Shown: positions 1 to 10,135 of the stretch, one piece after another
Layout: each line of letters starts with the position of its first letter
How positions within the stretch are numbered: position 1 is the first letter of the stretch
Origin: Adenophora triphylla var. japonica
Lineage: Eukaryota > Streptophyta > Magnoliopsida > Asterales > Campanulaceae
DNA: 64,000 bases
Direction of reading: 5' to 3'
Assembly: GCA_022495995.1 (NCBI GenBank)
Contig: JAFEMH010000754.1
Coordinates: forward strand, 558,001-622,000
The notes under the pieces: generated by a model
Database searches by the model: none
Told to the model about the DNA's origin: nothing
The model's input: only the letters and a program-made list of their open reading frames with translations
Position numbers and translations under genes: made by a program

Positions 1-1121
1 ATGGGCTCAAGCAAGCATCTCGTCAATGATACTTAAAATTCAATCACGTAATTCTTTCATTTGGTTTTGAAACGAATCTTGTTGAAGATTGTGTGTACCA
101 TAAGTTCAGTGGGAGTAAATTTATAATTTTGGTCTTATATGTGGATGACATATTACTTGCCAGTAATGATAAAGATCTTCTTAAGAAAACCAAGAAATTT
201 CTTTCAAACAAATTTGAAATGAAAGATCTCGGTGAGGCATCTTTTGTATTAGGAATCCAAATTCATCGTGATTGTTAACGAGGTATTTTAGGATTATCAC
301 AAAAGGGCTATATAGAGAAGGTATTACAAAGGTTTGACATGGAAAATTGTAAACCACATGACACCCCTGTCTCTAAAGGAGATAAATTCAGTTTAAAGCA
401 ATGTCCTAAAAATGATTTTGAATCCAAGTATATGAAAAATATCCATTATGCATTAGCAGTAGGAAGCTTAATGTATGCACAAGTCTGTACTCGTCCAGAC
501 CTTGCATTTATTATTGGAATGCTTGGTCGATACCAAAGCAATCCGGGGAGAGAACATTGGGTTGCAGCCAAAAGAGTGAAGAGATATCTACAAAACACTA
601 ATGACTACATGCTTACATATTCAAATTCGGATCATCTTGAGATCATTGGGTATTCCGATTTCGACTTTGCTGGATGTCAAGATAGTCGAAAGTCGACGTC
701 TGGTTATGTCTTTACGTTAGCCGGTTGAGCAATATCTTGGAGAAGTGCCAAGAAAACACCTGTGACTTCCTCTACCATGGAAGTCGAGTTTGTTGCTTGT
801 TGCGAAGCATCCAAACAAGCTATATGGCTGCATAAATTTATTGAAGGACTGCGAATTGTCAATGGTATTGAAAGACAACTCAAGTTATATTGTGACAATC
901 GGGCTGCAGTATTGTATTCTAACAACAAAAGTTCATCTAGACCTAAGCATATAGATATCAAGTTTCTTGTTGTTAGATAAAGAGTACAAAATAAACAATT
1001 AGAAATACAACTTATAGGAACAAACTCCATGTTAGCGGATCCGTTTACTAAAGCGTTATCACCTTTAGCGTTTCACATGCATACCGCTCATATGGGTGTA
1101 ACAACTTTTGATAACATTTAA
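1..1121 (+). pseudogene. Copia reverse transcriptase-RNase H fragment, 5' truncated by window
   Basis: The frame starts inside the RT palm with a YGLKQ-like motif and continues to the catalytic YVDD (near 138-150), the DLGEASFVLG motif, and then RNase H with GYSDFDFAG, TMEVEF and LYCDN, which supply the acidic catalytic residues. It ends with the usual Copia tail ADPFTKAL near 1035-1060. This is the polymerase that copies element RNA into DNA. It is dead: in-frame stops lie at 27-29 (expected Trp in SRQWY), near 276, at 726-728 (expected Gly) and near 978. The Copia assignment is firm and the lineage looks Tork-like. The rest of the element lies to the left of the window. Confidence 0.9.
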
Positions 1122-1476
1122 TATAGTGGGAGTTTATGTTGTACTTCTTATCTTAATTTTTTTATATTTATTGATCTCATTTGGTTAAGTAGGACTAGTT
1201 GGAAGAATATATGTACATATTCCAATATATTCATCAATTTTTCATGCTACACATCTATACTAAATTTATGTCATTTAGTTGGATATATATATGTGATTAA
1301 TGCGGGTTTAGTTGCGAATCAATTACAACGACTGCCCCTTTAGTCCTTATACTTATAAAACTAATGGACGGGATTGTTCAAATGACAATATTGTATACGT
1401 AAGGATTGTCATTTAAACATTGTAAATATGATTTTATAAAGGTTTATTAAAGTACAAACACATGTTTGGGCAATTC
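1122..1476 (+). other. Copia 3' untranslated internal region
   Basis: This AT-rich stretch between the RNase H stop and the polypurine tract shows no coding potential. A PPT-like GTGGGAG also occurs at its start (near 1126), an earlier duplicate of the purine tract used at 1477. Confidence 0.6.
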
Positions 1477-1487
1477 AAGTGGGAGAT
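1477..1487 (+). promoter_or_regulatory. Polypurine tract (plus-strand primer) of the Copia element
   Basis: AAGTGGGAGAT lies immediately before TGTTAGAAAA. This is the classic Copia PPT/LTR junction (GTGGGAGATTGTTAG), where the RNA primer for second-strand DNA synthesis is retained. Confidence 0.85.
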
Positions 1488-1970
1488 TGTTAGAAAATGG
1501 ATTGCAAAATGTGTATACTTAATAAATATACGTAAACATGTAGACGTACATGTATAAGTCATAAATATAATGTTGTATAAATTATAGAAATATAATCAAT
1601 GTGTAGAATTCCTGAGATTAAGATTATCTATTTATGATGGACAAAAGGTAACCTATTTGCTACTTCATATGAAAGGGTGTGGTCCCTAAATGAAGTGCCT
1701 TTTAAGTTCCTATATATACAATGCTTTTCATCAGCCTAAGGACACACAAAAAATAGGATAATCTCTCCATAATCTGAGAATAAAGTGAAGGCACTCATCA
1801 TTTAGAAGACTTCATCTCCTACTCATTTCTTCTTCTTCTTCCCGCCTTCAAAGAACATCAATGCATAAAGATGGATCCATCATGTATACGCTTCCGCTTC
1901 CTTTCTCTTTTATCATTCTTATTCAAAGAACTGAGTATGCATAGGGATTAACGGAATAGAAATGTTCCAA
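1488..1970 (+). repeat. 3' LTR of the Copia element (right edge approximate)
   Basis: It begins TGTTAG directly after the PPT. It carries a TATA box (TATATATA, 1711-1718) followed by a pyrimidine-rich leader (TCTTCTTCTTCTT near 1829), as expected for a U3-R-U5 arrangement. The right boundary is uncertain because its partner LTR is outside the window and I see no clear CA end plus target duplication. The edge could lie anywhere from 1960 to 2000. Confidence 0.65.
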
Positions 1971-2018
1971 CTTATACTCCTTGCATTTCTACTATACCAT
2001 TGAGAAATTTATTATATA

Positions 2019-2296
2019 CTCCCTCCGTCCCATTGATAGCTTCACTTTTTGCCAAAACGGGTGTCCCGTTAAAAGCTTCACCTTTCCTAAAATGGCAAAG
2101 AATCTTTACTATTTCACCCACTCATTCTCTCTCCTATTTCACTTTTATACTCACAACACTTTTCATATTTACTATTCCCTCCACTCATTCTCTCTCCTAT
2201 TTTATTTTTACACTCACAACACTTTCTCCACTTACCTTTTTCCTTAATTTGCTTGCCATGCTCAAAAGGGTGAAGCTATCAACGGGACAGAGGGAG
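2019..2296. mobile_element. Stowaway-like MITE (Tc1/mariner type)
   Basis: The termini CTCCCTCCGTCCCATTGATA and the complement of ...GGGACAGAGGGAG form inverted repeats of about 27 bp with two mismatches, flanked by TA on both sides (2017-2018, 2297-2298). CTCCCTCCGT and a TA target site are the hallmarks of Stowaway. There is no transposase, so it would be mobilised in trans. The interior has two copies of CACTCATTCTCTCTCCTAT. The apparent reading frames inside have no meaning. Confidence 0.92.
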
Positions 2297-2298
2297 TA

Positions 2299-2491
2299 TA
2301 TCATAAATATTTATAATTTATAATTGACTTTTTATATTTACAAGCTAAATTTGATTGCAAAAAAGAGGAGCAAAAGCAGGAATGGTGCCAAATCTAGCGA
2401 ATAGATACATCAAGAATCATTGCGTTTATGATCTATATTATGAAGGGGCTGAGGATCCTAGAGCATATGAACAAGATATTAAAAACATGAA
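2299..2491 (+). other. Pre-insertion DNA, possible host exon fragment
   Basis: An open frame from ATG 2382 reads into the Copia insertion at 2492 and, counting across the 5-bp target duplication, stays in frame with sequence right of 5023. The composition (YYEGAEDPRAYEQD) looks like real protein, but I do not recognise it. It could be a broken exon of a host gene or chance. Confidence 0.25.
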
Positions 2492-2543
2492 TATCAGCTT
2501 TGATAAAATATTGAAGAAGACATCTTGATTTATTGATATTGAG
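2492..2543 (-). repeat. 3' LTR remnant (last 52 bp) of the Copia element
   Basis: It matches the terminal 52 bp of the 5' LTR (4681-4732) with one clear mismatch (C/A at the fourth base). It is joined directly to integrase sequence at 2544. Confidence 0.9.
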
Positions 2544-3463
2544 GAACGGAGATTGAAGTTGGAGAGTAGGAGTTGGCATGCGATTAATGAGATAGCATGC
2601 GGTGACAAAAGCATGAGTCCAAAACTTTCGAGGCATGTGAGAATGGGTAAGAAGAGATAGCCCCGTTTCAAAATGTGTCGGTGGCGACGTTCAGATATCC
2701 CATTGTGTTCAGGTGTGTGGGAAGGAGATGTGAGATGGTTGATACCAAAAGAGGAGAGAAGAGGACGAAGACCAATATACTCTCCACCATTGTCACTAAA
2801 AATAGTGATGATGGATCGTTTGAACAAATTTTCGACTAGCTTTTTGAAATTGATAAATGTATGAGTGGCATCATTTTTGTGTTTAAGTGGATAAAGCCAA
2901 GTGTATCGAGTGAAATGATCAACAAAAACAATGTATTTATGACCATCATAAGATATTAGTGGAGACGTCCAAATGTCACTATAAATTAAATCAAGAGGGC
3001 CGTTGGAAGAAAGAGAATTTTCATCAAAAGGTAATTTATGACTTTTATTACAATCACAAGCGTTGCAATGAAAATTTGAACTTGGAATGTATAAATCAAA
3101 AGAAGAACTTATAGCACGTAAAATTGAAGCAGAAGGGTGCCCTAATCTATGATGCCAGTTGACTGTGGAGGATGACGTTGTGACGTGAATTGCAGGAGAT
3201 TTTGGAAGCCATTCGTAGGCACCGGAGTTAAATTTGCCTTGAAGAAAAATGGTTCCCGTGCGAAGATCCTTGACAACAAAAGAATTGGGTGAGAAAGTGA
3301 CAAAGGCATTATTATCAAGACACACCTTGGATATAGGTATAATGTTACGAGAAATACGAGGGACATGAAGGATATCATTTAGAAGAGGGGGAGAGGAAGA
3401 AGTGAGAATAGAGGAGGAACCTATGTTGGATATTGGAAGACCCGAGCTATCGCCAATGAGAAG
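2544..3463 (-). pseudogene. Copia integrase (GAG-pre-integrase + catalytic core), truncated
   Basis: The frame from about 3325 downward shows a GAG-pre-integrase zinc finger (HHRLGH ... CNACDCNKSH) and then the rve core with the first Asp in IYSDIW, the second in FSDNGGEY and the catalytic Glu in the EHNGISERR region. This enzyme inserts the cDNA into the host chromosome. The protein stops making sense at 2544, where the internal deletion joins it to the LTR. A frame break separates it from the protease upstream, so it is non-functional. Confidence 0.85.
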
Positions 3464-4629
3464 TTATTCGGTGCCATCATAAGGGGAATGGAGAGAGAGG
3501 TTGTTGAGATCATGGGTAACATGGTGGGTAGCACCACTATCGAAGAGCCAACTGGGTGTGGGATGATTGGCGGTGGTGGCAGAGTAGGCGCTAGGATAGG
3601 TGGGTTGAGAGCCACGATTTTGAGGGCGGGGATTAGGGTTTCTGGGACTGAAATTTGATTGAGGTGGGGTGGGGGTAGGGTTGGGGAAACTTACTTGAGG
3701 ATATAGTTGATGAAAGGTGTGGCATTGATTTAATAAGTGTCCTTCTCGTCGACAAAATTGGCAGTGTCCCTTGTAGGGTGCCCGCTGCATTTGTTGATGG
3801 TTGCTAGGAGGGTGGGCCGAGGAGGAGTTGGGTGGGTAGGAAGGAGGGTTTGAGCGAGGATTGGGGTCTCTTGGTGGATAAGGATTTTTGGATGCATAGG
3901 AAACAGTGGCGGGGAAGGTGGTGACTGGATAGGATCGGTTTTTGAGAGTTAACTCCTTGTTGAGGAATTTTTCATGGAGTTCATCAAAGGAAATTGGGGT
4001 GTCGCGATTATGAACAACTTGGATAACATTGTCGTAGTCGGGTCTAGAATTCTGTCCACTAGATCTTCCGGGTCAATAGGGCGGTCAAGGGCCTTGAGGT
4101 TGTCAGCACAGGTTTTCATGTCTTGCATGTATTCGGTTATGGAACGAGTACCTTTTGTGATGTTTCGAAGGCGGTCCTTGATTTGTTTTATATGGCTTTT
4201 GGATGGGTTGGCATAAGTTTTGGCTAGGACACGCCAACATTCAAGGGATGTGGTGCATTGGGATATGAGAGGAACAAGAGTGGGTGAGATTGTACCTACC
4301 AAGGCACTAAGCAATAATTTATCTTGTCGAAACCAAGTTTCATAGGAAGGGTTGGAAAAGGTTGTTTGGTTTTGAGTTGGCGGGGCAGGAGGTGCGGCAG
4401 GAGGGGTTGTGTTGGAGGAGGCTTCAGCGGTGGTGGTTTGGGAGGGAGCAATTAGGGTTCCATCGATATATTGGTAAAGGCCATGTCCAAGTAGGGTAGC
4501 TTCTAATTGGATTTTCCAAGCAATGTAGTTTGTTGGTGTAAGTTTGAGGATGTGAGAGAGGGAGATGGCAATAAGGAGTTTGGTTGGTTCGGTCGAATTG
4601 GTGAAGTAGATAGTAGCTTCGGCAGCCAT
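3464..4629 (-). pseudogene. Copia gag with CCHC knuckle and protease start
   Basis: It begins with ATG (4629-4627) 40 bases downstream of the PBS. The gag region has the Retrotran_gag pattern NYIAWKIQLEATLLG, and further on a CCHC zinc knuckle (CQFCRREGHLLNQC, near 3715-3760). The aspartic protease signature LFDSGATHH lies near 3525-3555. Gag forms the particle and the protease matures it. A frameshift near 3949 splits gag from the knuckle-protease frame. Confidence 0.88.
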
Positions 4630-4668
4630 GGAGAAAAGAAGAAAATATTTTTTTTACGGGTGGTCTAA

Positions 4669-4680
4669 GCTCTGATACCA
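4669..4680 (-). promoter_or_regulatory. Primer binding site (initiator Met-tRNA type)
   Basis: The minus strand reads TGGTATCAGAGC directly after the LTR end. This is the standard Copia PBS complementary to the 3' end of initiator methionine tRNA, which primes first-strand DNA synthesis. Confidence 0.93.
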
Positions 4681-5018
4681 TATAAGCTTTGATAAAATAT
4701 TGAAGAAGACATCTTGATTTATTGATATTGAGAACCCCTATTTATACATAGCAGAGGAAAGTAAATATGGTAGAAAAGGATTCTAATATGTCAAGGATCC
4801 TAATACTAATGTGACAAGGAATACAAATTTGCTGAAGAAAGAATTAGGAAACCAGCCGATGCACGACCGTGTTTGTAATGTTGCACGGTCGTGCTACTAA
4901 TGTTGAGATTTGCACGGGCGTGTCTGTGATGTTGCACGGTCGTGCTACTGATGCTGAGAATTGCACGGGTGTGTCTGTGATGTTGCATGGCCGTGTGGTT
5001 GTTGCTGTAGTGTTAACA
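4681..5018 (-). repeat. 5' LTR of the deleted Copia element
   Basis: On the minus strand it begins TGTTAACACTAC and ends GCTTATA, immediately before the PBS. A TATA box, TATAAATA, lies at 4746-4739 on the minus strand. The left part of U3 (4855-4990) holds 51-bp imperfect tandem units built around TTGCACGGTCGTGCTAC. The LTR is 338 bp. Confidence 0.88.
4855..4993 (-). repeat. 51-bp tandem units in the Copia U3
   Basis: The core TTGCACGGTCGTGCTAC at 4881 recurs at 4932, and a degenerate copy lies near 4983. Each core contains the near-palindrome GCACGGTCGTGC. Their place upstream of the TATA box fits U3 enhancer repeats, an inference from position only. Confidence 0.6.
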
Positions 5019-5023
5019 ATGAA

Positions 5024-6007
5024 GACCCACGAGAGATGTAAAATTCCACAGAAATCACGCTCAACATTACCTCTTCCCGTCCGCTCTTATACCCAAAAGT
5101 ATAAGACTAAAATTACTCGTATACCTAGGTATAACAGTATTTTTTTTCTTCACAATTTTTCAATTTTTCTTAAAAATTATAAAAAAAATCTCATATTTTA
5201 TTAAATAATTCGCTCTTATATCTAAATATCTAAAATTATAAAAATAGAATTACTCTTATAGCTAATTATAAAGTAATTTATTCCTTCAAATTGTGAGAAT
5301 TAGGGTTTATGTATAAGAGTAATTTTTTTTATTTATTACAATTTTTCACATTTCTTAAAAATCATAAAAAAATGAAGAATTGTGAACAGGGAGAGAGCAA
5401 GCCGTCGGCGATTTCTGTTCTGTTATGCTCCAGTATTGTCATGTGGCTTGGGGTGTGGATTTTTATGAAATTTTGATCCGTACCTCTAGGGTTTCTGTTC
5501 TGTTATGCTCCAGAATTGATTTGTACCTCTATTATAGTGAGGGGGGCTCATGGAATTATTCCTATTGTAAAGTTATAAATTTAAGAAAATTGTAATATTT
5601 TCTCATGATAATGAGTATCGTGTATGAGCAATATTATAAAGATATAAATTTAAGAAAATTGTAATATTTTCTCATGATAATAAGTATTACAGTATCACAG
5701 TTAATTTATAATTTTTTAAAAAATAAATTGCTTTATTTATTTATTTTTATTTTAGTTTTTTATATTTATAGATTTTTTTTTTGGGTACATTATAGATTTA
5801 TAGATGCCATTAACCAAATATCATCCATCTGTTTCCCTGTGACTTGGTCAATAGATATTAGAATGAATATTTATGCTGACTAGTGATTTTAACTTAAAAG
5901 GATAATTAATGAAAGACCATAAATATTTAATATAATCTTTTGCAAACTTAAAGAAGGAAATGAGAAACACACATCTTTTAGTTTTTTGAAAAAAATATAT
6001 ATATATA
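5024..6007. other. AT-rich non-coding DNA with local direct repeats
   Basis: No coding region is visible. It contains two copies of TTTCTGTTCTGTTATGCTCC (near 5412 and 5492) and two copies of an approximately 40-bp block beginning ATAAATTTAAGAAAATTG (near 5575 and 5645). A third, looser pair lies near 5117 and 5310. I see no terminal repeats or target duplications that would define an element. Confidence 0.5.
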
Positions 6008-6290
6008 CTCCCTCCGTCCGCCTAGTAAGTTCACACTTACTGTTTACACGTTAATTAAGGAGGGAGTATTATATTGAAAGTGTTGTGAGTGTGAAAATAA
6101 AATAGGAGAGAGAATGAGTGGAAGGAATAGTAAATTATAATGATTTGTGAGTATTAAAATAATGTAGGAGAGAGAATGAGTGGAGAGAATAGTGATTTAA
6201 GGTTTCCTTTTTAGGAAAGAAACAAAGTGTGAACTTTGTAAACGGACGCCCAAAATAAAAAGTGTGAACTTTGTAAGCGGACGGAGGAAG
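6008..6290. mobile_element. Second Stowaway-like MITE, same family, opposite orientation
   Basis: Its termini CTCCCTCCGTCCGC and the complement of GCGGACGGAGGAAG form inverted repeats that continue into AAGTTCACACTT with a few mismatches. TA flanks both ends (6006-6007, 6291-6292). The interior has two copies of AGGAGAGAGAATGAGTGG, the reverse complement of the interior motif of the MITE at 2019-2296. It has no coding capacity. Confidence 0.9.
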
Positions 6291-6558
6291 TATAAACCAT
6301 TAAGAAATATTTATCATTTTTAGCCACTAAATCACTTGGAGTTGTTCATTTAAAAAATAAAAGACATATTAGGTGATAGCAAATTGATTATACCAATAAA
6401 TATACATAAGTATGTTTAGCATCCATCTTACTATAATTTAAATATTGATTTTATATTTTTTCATGACATCATAATCATATATTAAGATAGCAGACCTAGC
6501 AACTCATGATCATCAAATTATGAATGATACACAACACTGGTATAAAACAGTGAAGTAT

Positions 6559-7219
6559 TGATGCTGCAGGAATTGTGCTTATCAATAATCCTTCACGTGA
6601 TAGGATTAATCACCTGACTTCTGACCTGAAAACAAGAACCCACGACTAGCCGGATGTGTCTCCGGCTTAGACCCTCGGGCGTGAGAGTAAGATTACAGTT
6701 GAATATAGCTCAAAATGTATTGAATAATGAATTCAGATAACAAAATGACAGTTACCTTTGCACCGTTGGTGGTGATGATGTATTTATAGGTGTTAACTGT
6801 TGTATTTTTGGTGGTGCTACATGAGCTCCGAGATTTTAGCGACAGTTATGGGTCATGGGATCGTGTCTATAACAGTCCCTGATTTGTAGGAATGCAGTTA
6901 TGGAAAGATTTAACCCACGTGCGCCCACATTAGTTAGGTCGACGCTGGTTGATTAGGTCGAGGTCGCCATTTGAGGAATGGTCGATCTGACTGACAGGTA
7001 GAGCATGGATCGTACCCGTATTAGAACTCGGATCTTCGGGTCGGACTAAGCTAGGTCGGGACCTGATAGGTCGGACGATGAACTTAGTCGACTGATACAT
7101 GAGATGGGCCTTGGGCCATGTATTGATTGGGCCTAGCCCACAGAGAATATGGTGGCAATGATTGCTTGTGGATTGGGCTTTTACTCGTTAGGCCCAGCTA
7201 GATACTTTAGGTATGTTCA
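6559..7219 (-). repeat. 3' LTR of element A
   Basis: It runs from TGATGCTGCAGG to GGTATGTTCA. A TATA box (CTATAAATAC on the minus strand) lies near 6780-6789. CACGTG G-boxes occur at 6594-6599 (R/U5 side) and near 6912 (U3). U3 (about 6935-7090) is rich in AGGTCG and GTCGAC motifs. Confidence 0.93.
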
Positions 7220-7236
7220 GTGGCCCCCAACTTTTG
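7220..7236 (-). promoter_or_regulatory. Polypurine tract of element A
   Basis: The minus strand reads AAAAGTTGGGGGCCAC immediately upstream of the 3' LTR. This fixes the element's orientation as minus. Confidence 0.85.
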
Positions 7237-7477
7237 AGTTGACTTTGTCGACTAGGAAGTTAAGGAAATTTTTCGACGAGAATTGTTGACTCGAAGGTCG
7301 CTACTTGTAATGATACTTTAGTCGACCAAAATGACGTGGCAGGATCCTGGACGTTGGTGATGAACAGTCAGAGAGATTACAATTTTGACGTTTGAGAGTC
7401 CGCCTAGGAAACTGTTTCCGCCATTAATTAGGAAAATTAATTTTGAATTTCCCTTTGCCCTTTCCAATTCAGGAAGA

Positions 7478-7483
7478 TATAAA
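7478..7483 (+). promoter_or_regulatory. TATA box of the antisense gene in element A
   Basis: TATAAA sits on the plus strand 199 bases upstream of the antisense ATG at 7682. The LTR promoter drives the other strand, so this suggests an independent promoter. Element B has an equivalent at 21062. Confidence 0.55.
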
Positions 7484-7681
7484 TTCAAGAATCCTTCTCC
7501 ATTTACAACTTTCGCTGTCCCTGAACTCTGTGCGTGATTCCGGCGACGATAAGGGAAATTGATCCTTACTATAAATTGGTGTTTTCGTCTTCCATTATTC
7601 CGCTCCTCTTTCAACTGCTAAAGGTATTCCCCTTATCTTTCAGAATTAGGACTTTAATTTTCGCAATTTATTTGATTTGCC

Positions 7682-9011
7682 ATGGCTAGGACCTTTAGTT
7701 GCGAGGCCGGAGCTGGGTATGGTTACTGTAGCGTCAATCGTAGAGTCTACAAACACTTGAATGGAGAGTGGAGAGAGATAACTGTAGAGGAGTGCTCTTT
7801 AATTTTGACTCGTTGGGGCTTGCGATTCACCGAACTAACTTTACCAGTGGGAGAGGACTTAGGTGCCCTAGAAACGAACGACCCAAGAGTTGTGTCCTTT
7901 CATCTCTTTCATGAGCTTCTCGACCATTTAGCTGTGTTCTATGTCCAGGATGCCAATAAACCCTCCTTTATTAGAAATAGGATTGGATTTCCGGGGGAAT
8001 CTAGGTCATCCCTTAGTGTGTCTACTAGGACTCCTGAGACTTCATGTAGAACTGATTCCCCTGTTTCCCCCTCTTCTTATATAGATATGGCAACTCAAGG
8101 AGAAGCTGATGTCTTTACTTCCTCAAGCCCGCGTATTGTGGATGCTTTTGAAACTACTGTGGCGCCGGGCAAGAATGAAAGGGGATATGTCCCTCCAAGG
8201 CCATTTAGGGGGAAGCAAAATTTTCCATCTCGCTTGAGCATGATACATGACTTTTGTGAAGTCGATAAGAAGGAGTTTGATGTCACCTTGTATAGCAGAA
8301 GTGATTTCTTCAAACAGTTTGGGGATACCTATGAGGAGGATTCCACCAGGGTGGCCTTCTACTATGGCCAATTTGAAGCTGGTTTGAGGTTACCACTGGA
8401 CCCCTTCATAAATGAGTTCTTAAAATGCACAGATGCGCTGCCACTTCAACTAGGAGCCAACACCTGCAAGGTACTTGTTTGCTTCATTATGGTTTGTAGA
8501 TTCTTAGGGTATGAGCCTTGTATGAAGGTGTTCAAGGAGTTCTTTAGTATTAAGTTTGATAAGGATAGTGGGATAAGTACTCCCTCCAAGCCAAAGTCTC
8601 CCAAACTATTTGCCAATCTCCATGGTAAGGCTAGTGGAAGGAACTCCTACGTATTGTTGGTAGAAAGTAGAAGAGGATGGGAATTTCCCTTGCCCAGTGC
8701 TGATACAACTGGTGTGAGCGAGGAGAACTACTGGGCGCCATATTGGCACAATGATTTGCGCAAGAAGTTGGTGGAGTTTACCAAAAAGGGGGCTATCAGT
8801 TGGGACGCCCTAGGAACCAACAAGAATAACTTTATTCGAGTTGGATTGATGGTCGGTGAAGGAGAGGTCGTGCCCATGGTTCCAGTGGTAAGATGCCAAA
8901 GATACCCAGATTGGGTTACCCATGAGGGAGCTCGATTCAGATTCAAGAGGGAATGTCATTATTGTAAGAAAACTGCCAATCACTGTAAGGACAGGGTAGA
9001 GCACTTCGGGG
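7682..9011 (+). CDS. Antisense gene of element A, exon 1: Transposase_28-like domain
   Basis: The ATG at 7682 opens a 443-codon exon, ending one base into a codon at a GGGG|GTAAGA donor. Residues about 220-290 carry the conserved block VAFYYGQFEAGLRLPLDPF followed by CFIMVCRFLGYEP. This is typical of plant proteins annotated as putative gypsy-type transposon (Transposase_28), a family of unknown function. A Cys/His cluster (CHYCKKTANHC) lies near the end. The gene is divergent from gag-pol and sits between integrase and the 3' LTR, where Tat-type elements are known to carry antisense ORFs. Without splicing the frame would run on to a stop at 9034. The exon is intact. Its role could be regulation of the element or packaging; nothing in the sequence decides. 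Confidence 0.75.
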
Positions 9012-9288
9012 GTAAGAACTCGACTGTCCCTTGAACCCTCCTGTATTTGTTGACAAGTACATGTTTTGCTCATACTCAGATTAACTACTCGTGTGTTGAA
9101 CTCGTTAGCTAGCATATATCTTAACTCGCTGATTGTTTATTTGCAAATTTAATTCGTACATAGAACATTCTGCTCGTATGTAGAATAATTAGCTCGTACA
9201 TATTTATTTCGTACATAGAACTGTTTGCTCGTATGTAAATATTCCATATGTCGATCTAAACCTTTTTATTATTTCAACCTTGGTGCAG
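9012..9288 (+). other. Intron 1 of the antisense gene (element A)
   Basis: It has a GTAAGA donor at 9012 and an acceptor TTTATTATTTCAACCTTGGTGCAG|TT at 9288 with a good pyrimidine tract. It is AT-rich and full of stops, with repeated CTCGTACAT-like phrases. Splicing joins the flanking frames exactly, giving ...EHFGVLTPEQEA. Confidence 0.7.
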
Positions 9289-10030
9289 TTCTAACTCCAG
9301 AGCAGGAAGCAAGCATGGACCGAGTTGTTGACATCAGGAAGAGAAAGAGGAGCTGCGGGGCAGCCAATGCCAAAGAACATCGAGAGAGAGAGAGGGCGTT
9401 CTTCATCAAGAAATTTTGAAAACAGTGGATGTGGACCCTGTCAATTCTATTCCAGTGGAGGAGAACCTTGAGGAACTGGAGGAAGACCATGCTGGAGATG
9501 CTGCTCAGGGAACAGAAGAGGTCGATGCTGATGAGGTTGACATATCTGATCAAGCTGTGGACCCAGCTGAAGGGGCCGGCAAGACTAGAACTCGTGGCCA
9601 GACCAACGCCAAAGCCAAGGCCAAGGCTAAGAGAGCTTCCAAGGCCAAGTCGCCTGTGATCGAGTTAGACAGGGAGGAGGAAGATGATGATGCAGCCCCT
9701 CTTAGTAAGAAAATCAAAATTGGGAAAACCAAGGTGAGCTCGACAGTTGATCAGGTGGACGCTAATGAGCCCATGGAGACTGAAGTTAGGAGTCCCTAGC
9801 CTTCTCCCGTTCAGGTTTCTTATGCCGAGCTGATCCAGTCTCGTGTTGACGAGTTAAGTAATGTGGTCCCGTTGACCAGGATCAACTGCTTGGCCAGGGA
9901 GTACCCAGAGCTGGAGTATGGACAGGCCGTGTTCAGGAGGGGTGCTGACCAGGATTTGATCATGGAATTTACCAAGAAGCCTTTGACTCCAGAAGCTTGC
10001 AGAGCTAGGGTCGGGTTAGCTTCTTCCGAG
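9289..10030 (+). pseudogene. Antisense gene of element A, exon 2 (basic/acidic linker), broken
   Basis: The spliced frame enters at LTPEQEASMDRVVDIRKRK, a very basic stretch that could be a nuclear localisation signal. It meets a TGA at 9417-9419. From 9416 the protein continues in another frame, so one frameshift is inferred near 9415. That frame is acidic and then has an AKAKAKAK-type lysine/alanine repeat and acidic patches. TAG at 9797-9799 interrupts it (SP*PSPVQVSYAEL; CAG to TAG is the simplest change) before it runs on to an end at GAG|GTAACC. Exon identity is good but the copy is inactivated. Confidence 0.65.
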
Positions 10031-10135
10031 GTAACCCTTGCGATCTCTTGTGTTGCTACTTTTATTTTACTCGCTTATTCCATTCTTCCTTTTTGTTTCC
10101 CAAACTTAACACCTTCTTCCTATTCGTCCTTTCAG
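10031..10135 (+). other. Intron 2 of the antisense gene (element A), phase 0
   Basis: It has donor GAG|GTAACC and acceptor TCCTTTCAG|TCT and is 105 bases long, a multiple of three, so it can be read through. Its translation is a hydrophobic stretch that mimics a membrane helix. Element B has an intron at the same place (23692-23766), also phase 0 after a GAG codon. Confidence 0.75.

Larger units (their letters stand above)
2492..5018 (-). mobile_element. Internally deleted Copia retrotransposon, minus strand, TSD ATGAA
   Basis: A direct repeat (2492-2543 and 4681-4732) marks the two LTRs. ATGAA flanks the element exactly at 2487-2491 and 5019-5023. On the minus strand the order is 5' LTR, PBS, gag, protease, integrase, then an abrupt jump from mid-integrase into the last 52 bp of the 3' LTR. 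RT, RNase H, PPT and most of the 3' LTR are missing. The intact target duplication means the deletion happened after insertion. At 2.5 kb it is about half a normal Copia element. Confidence 0.9.

Noticed and set aside
704..1030. Minus-strand 108-codon frame opposite the Copia RNase H
   Set aside because: Shadow of the coding strand; no motif, and the plus strand matches RNase H clearly.
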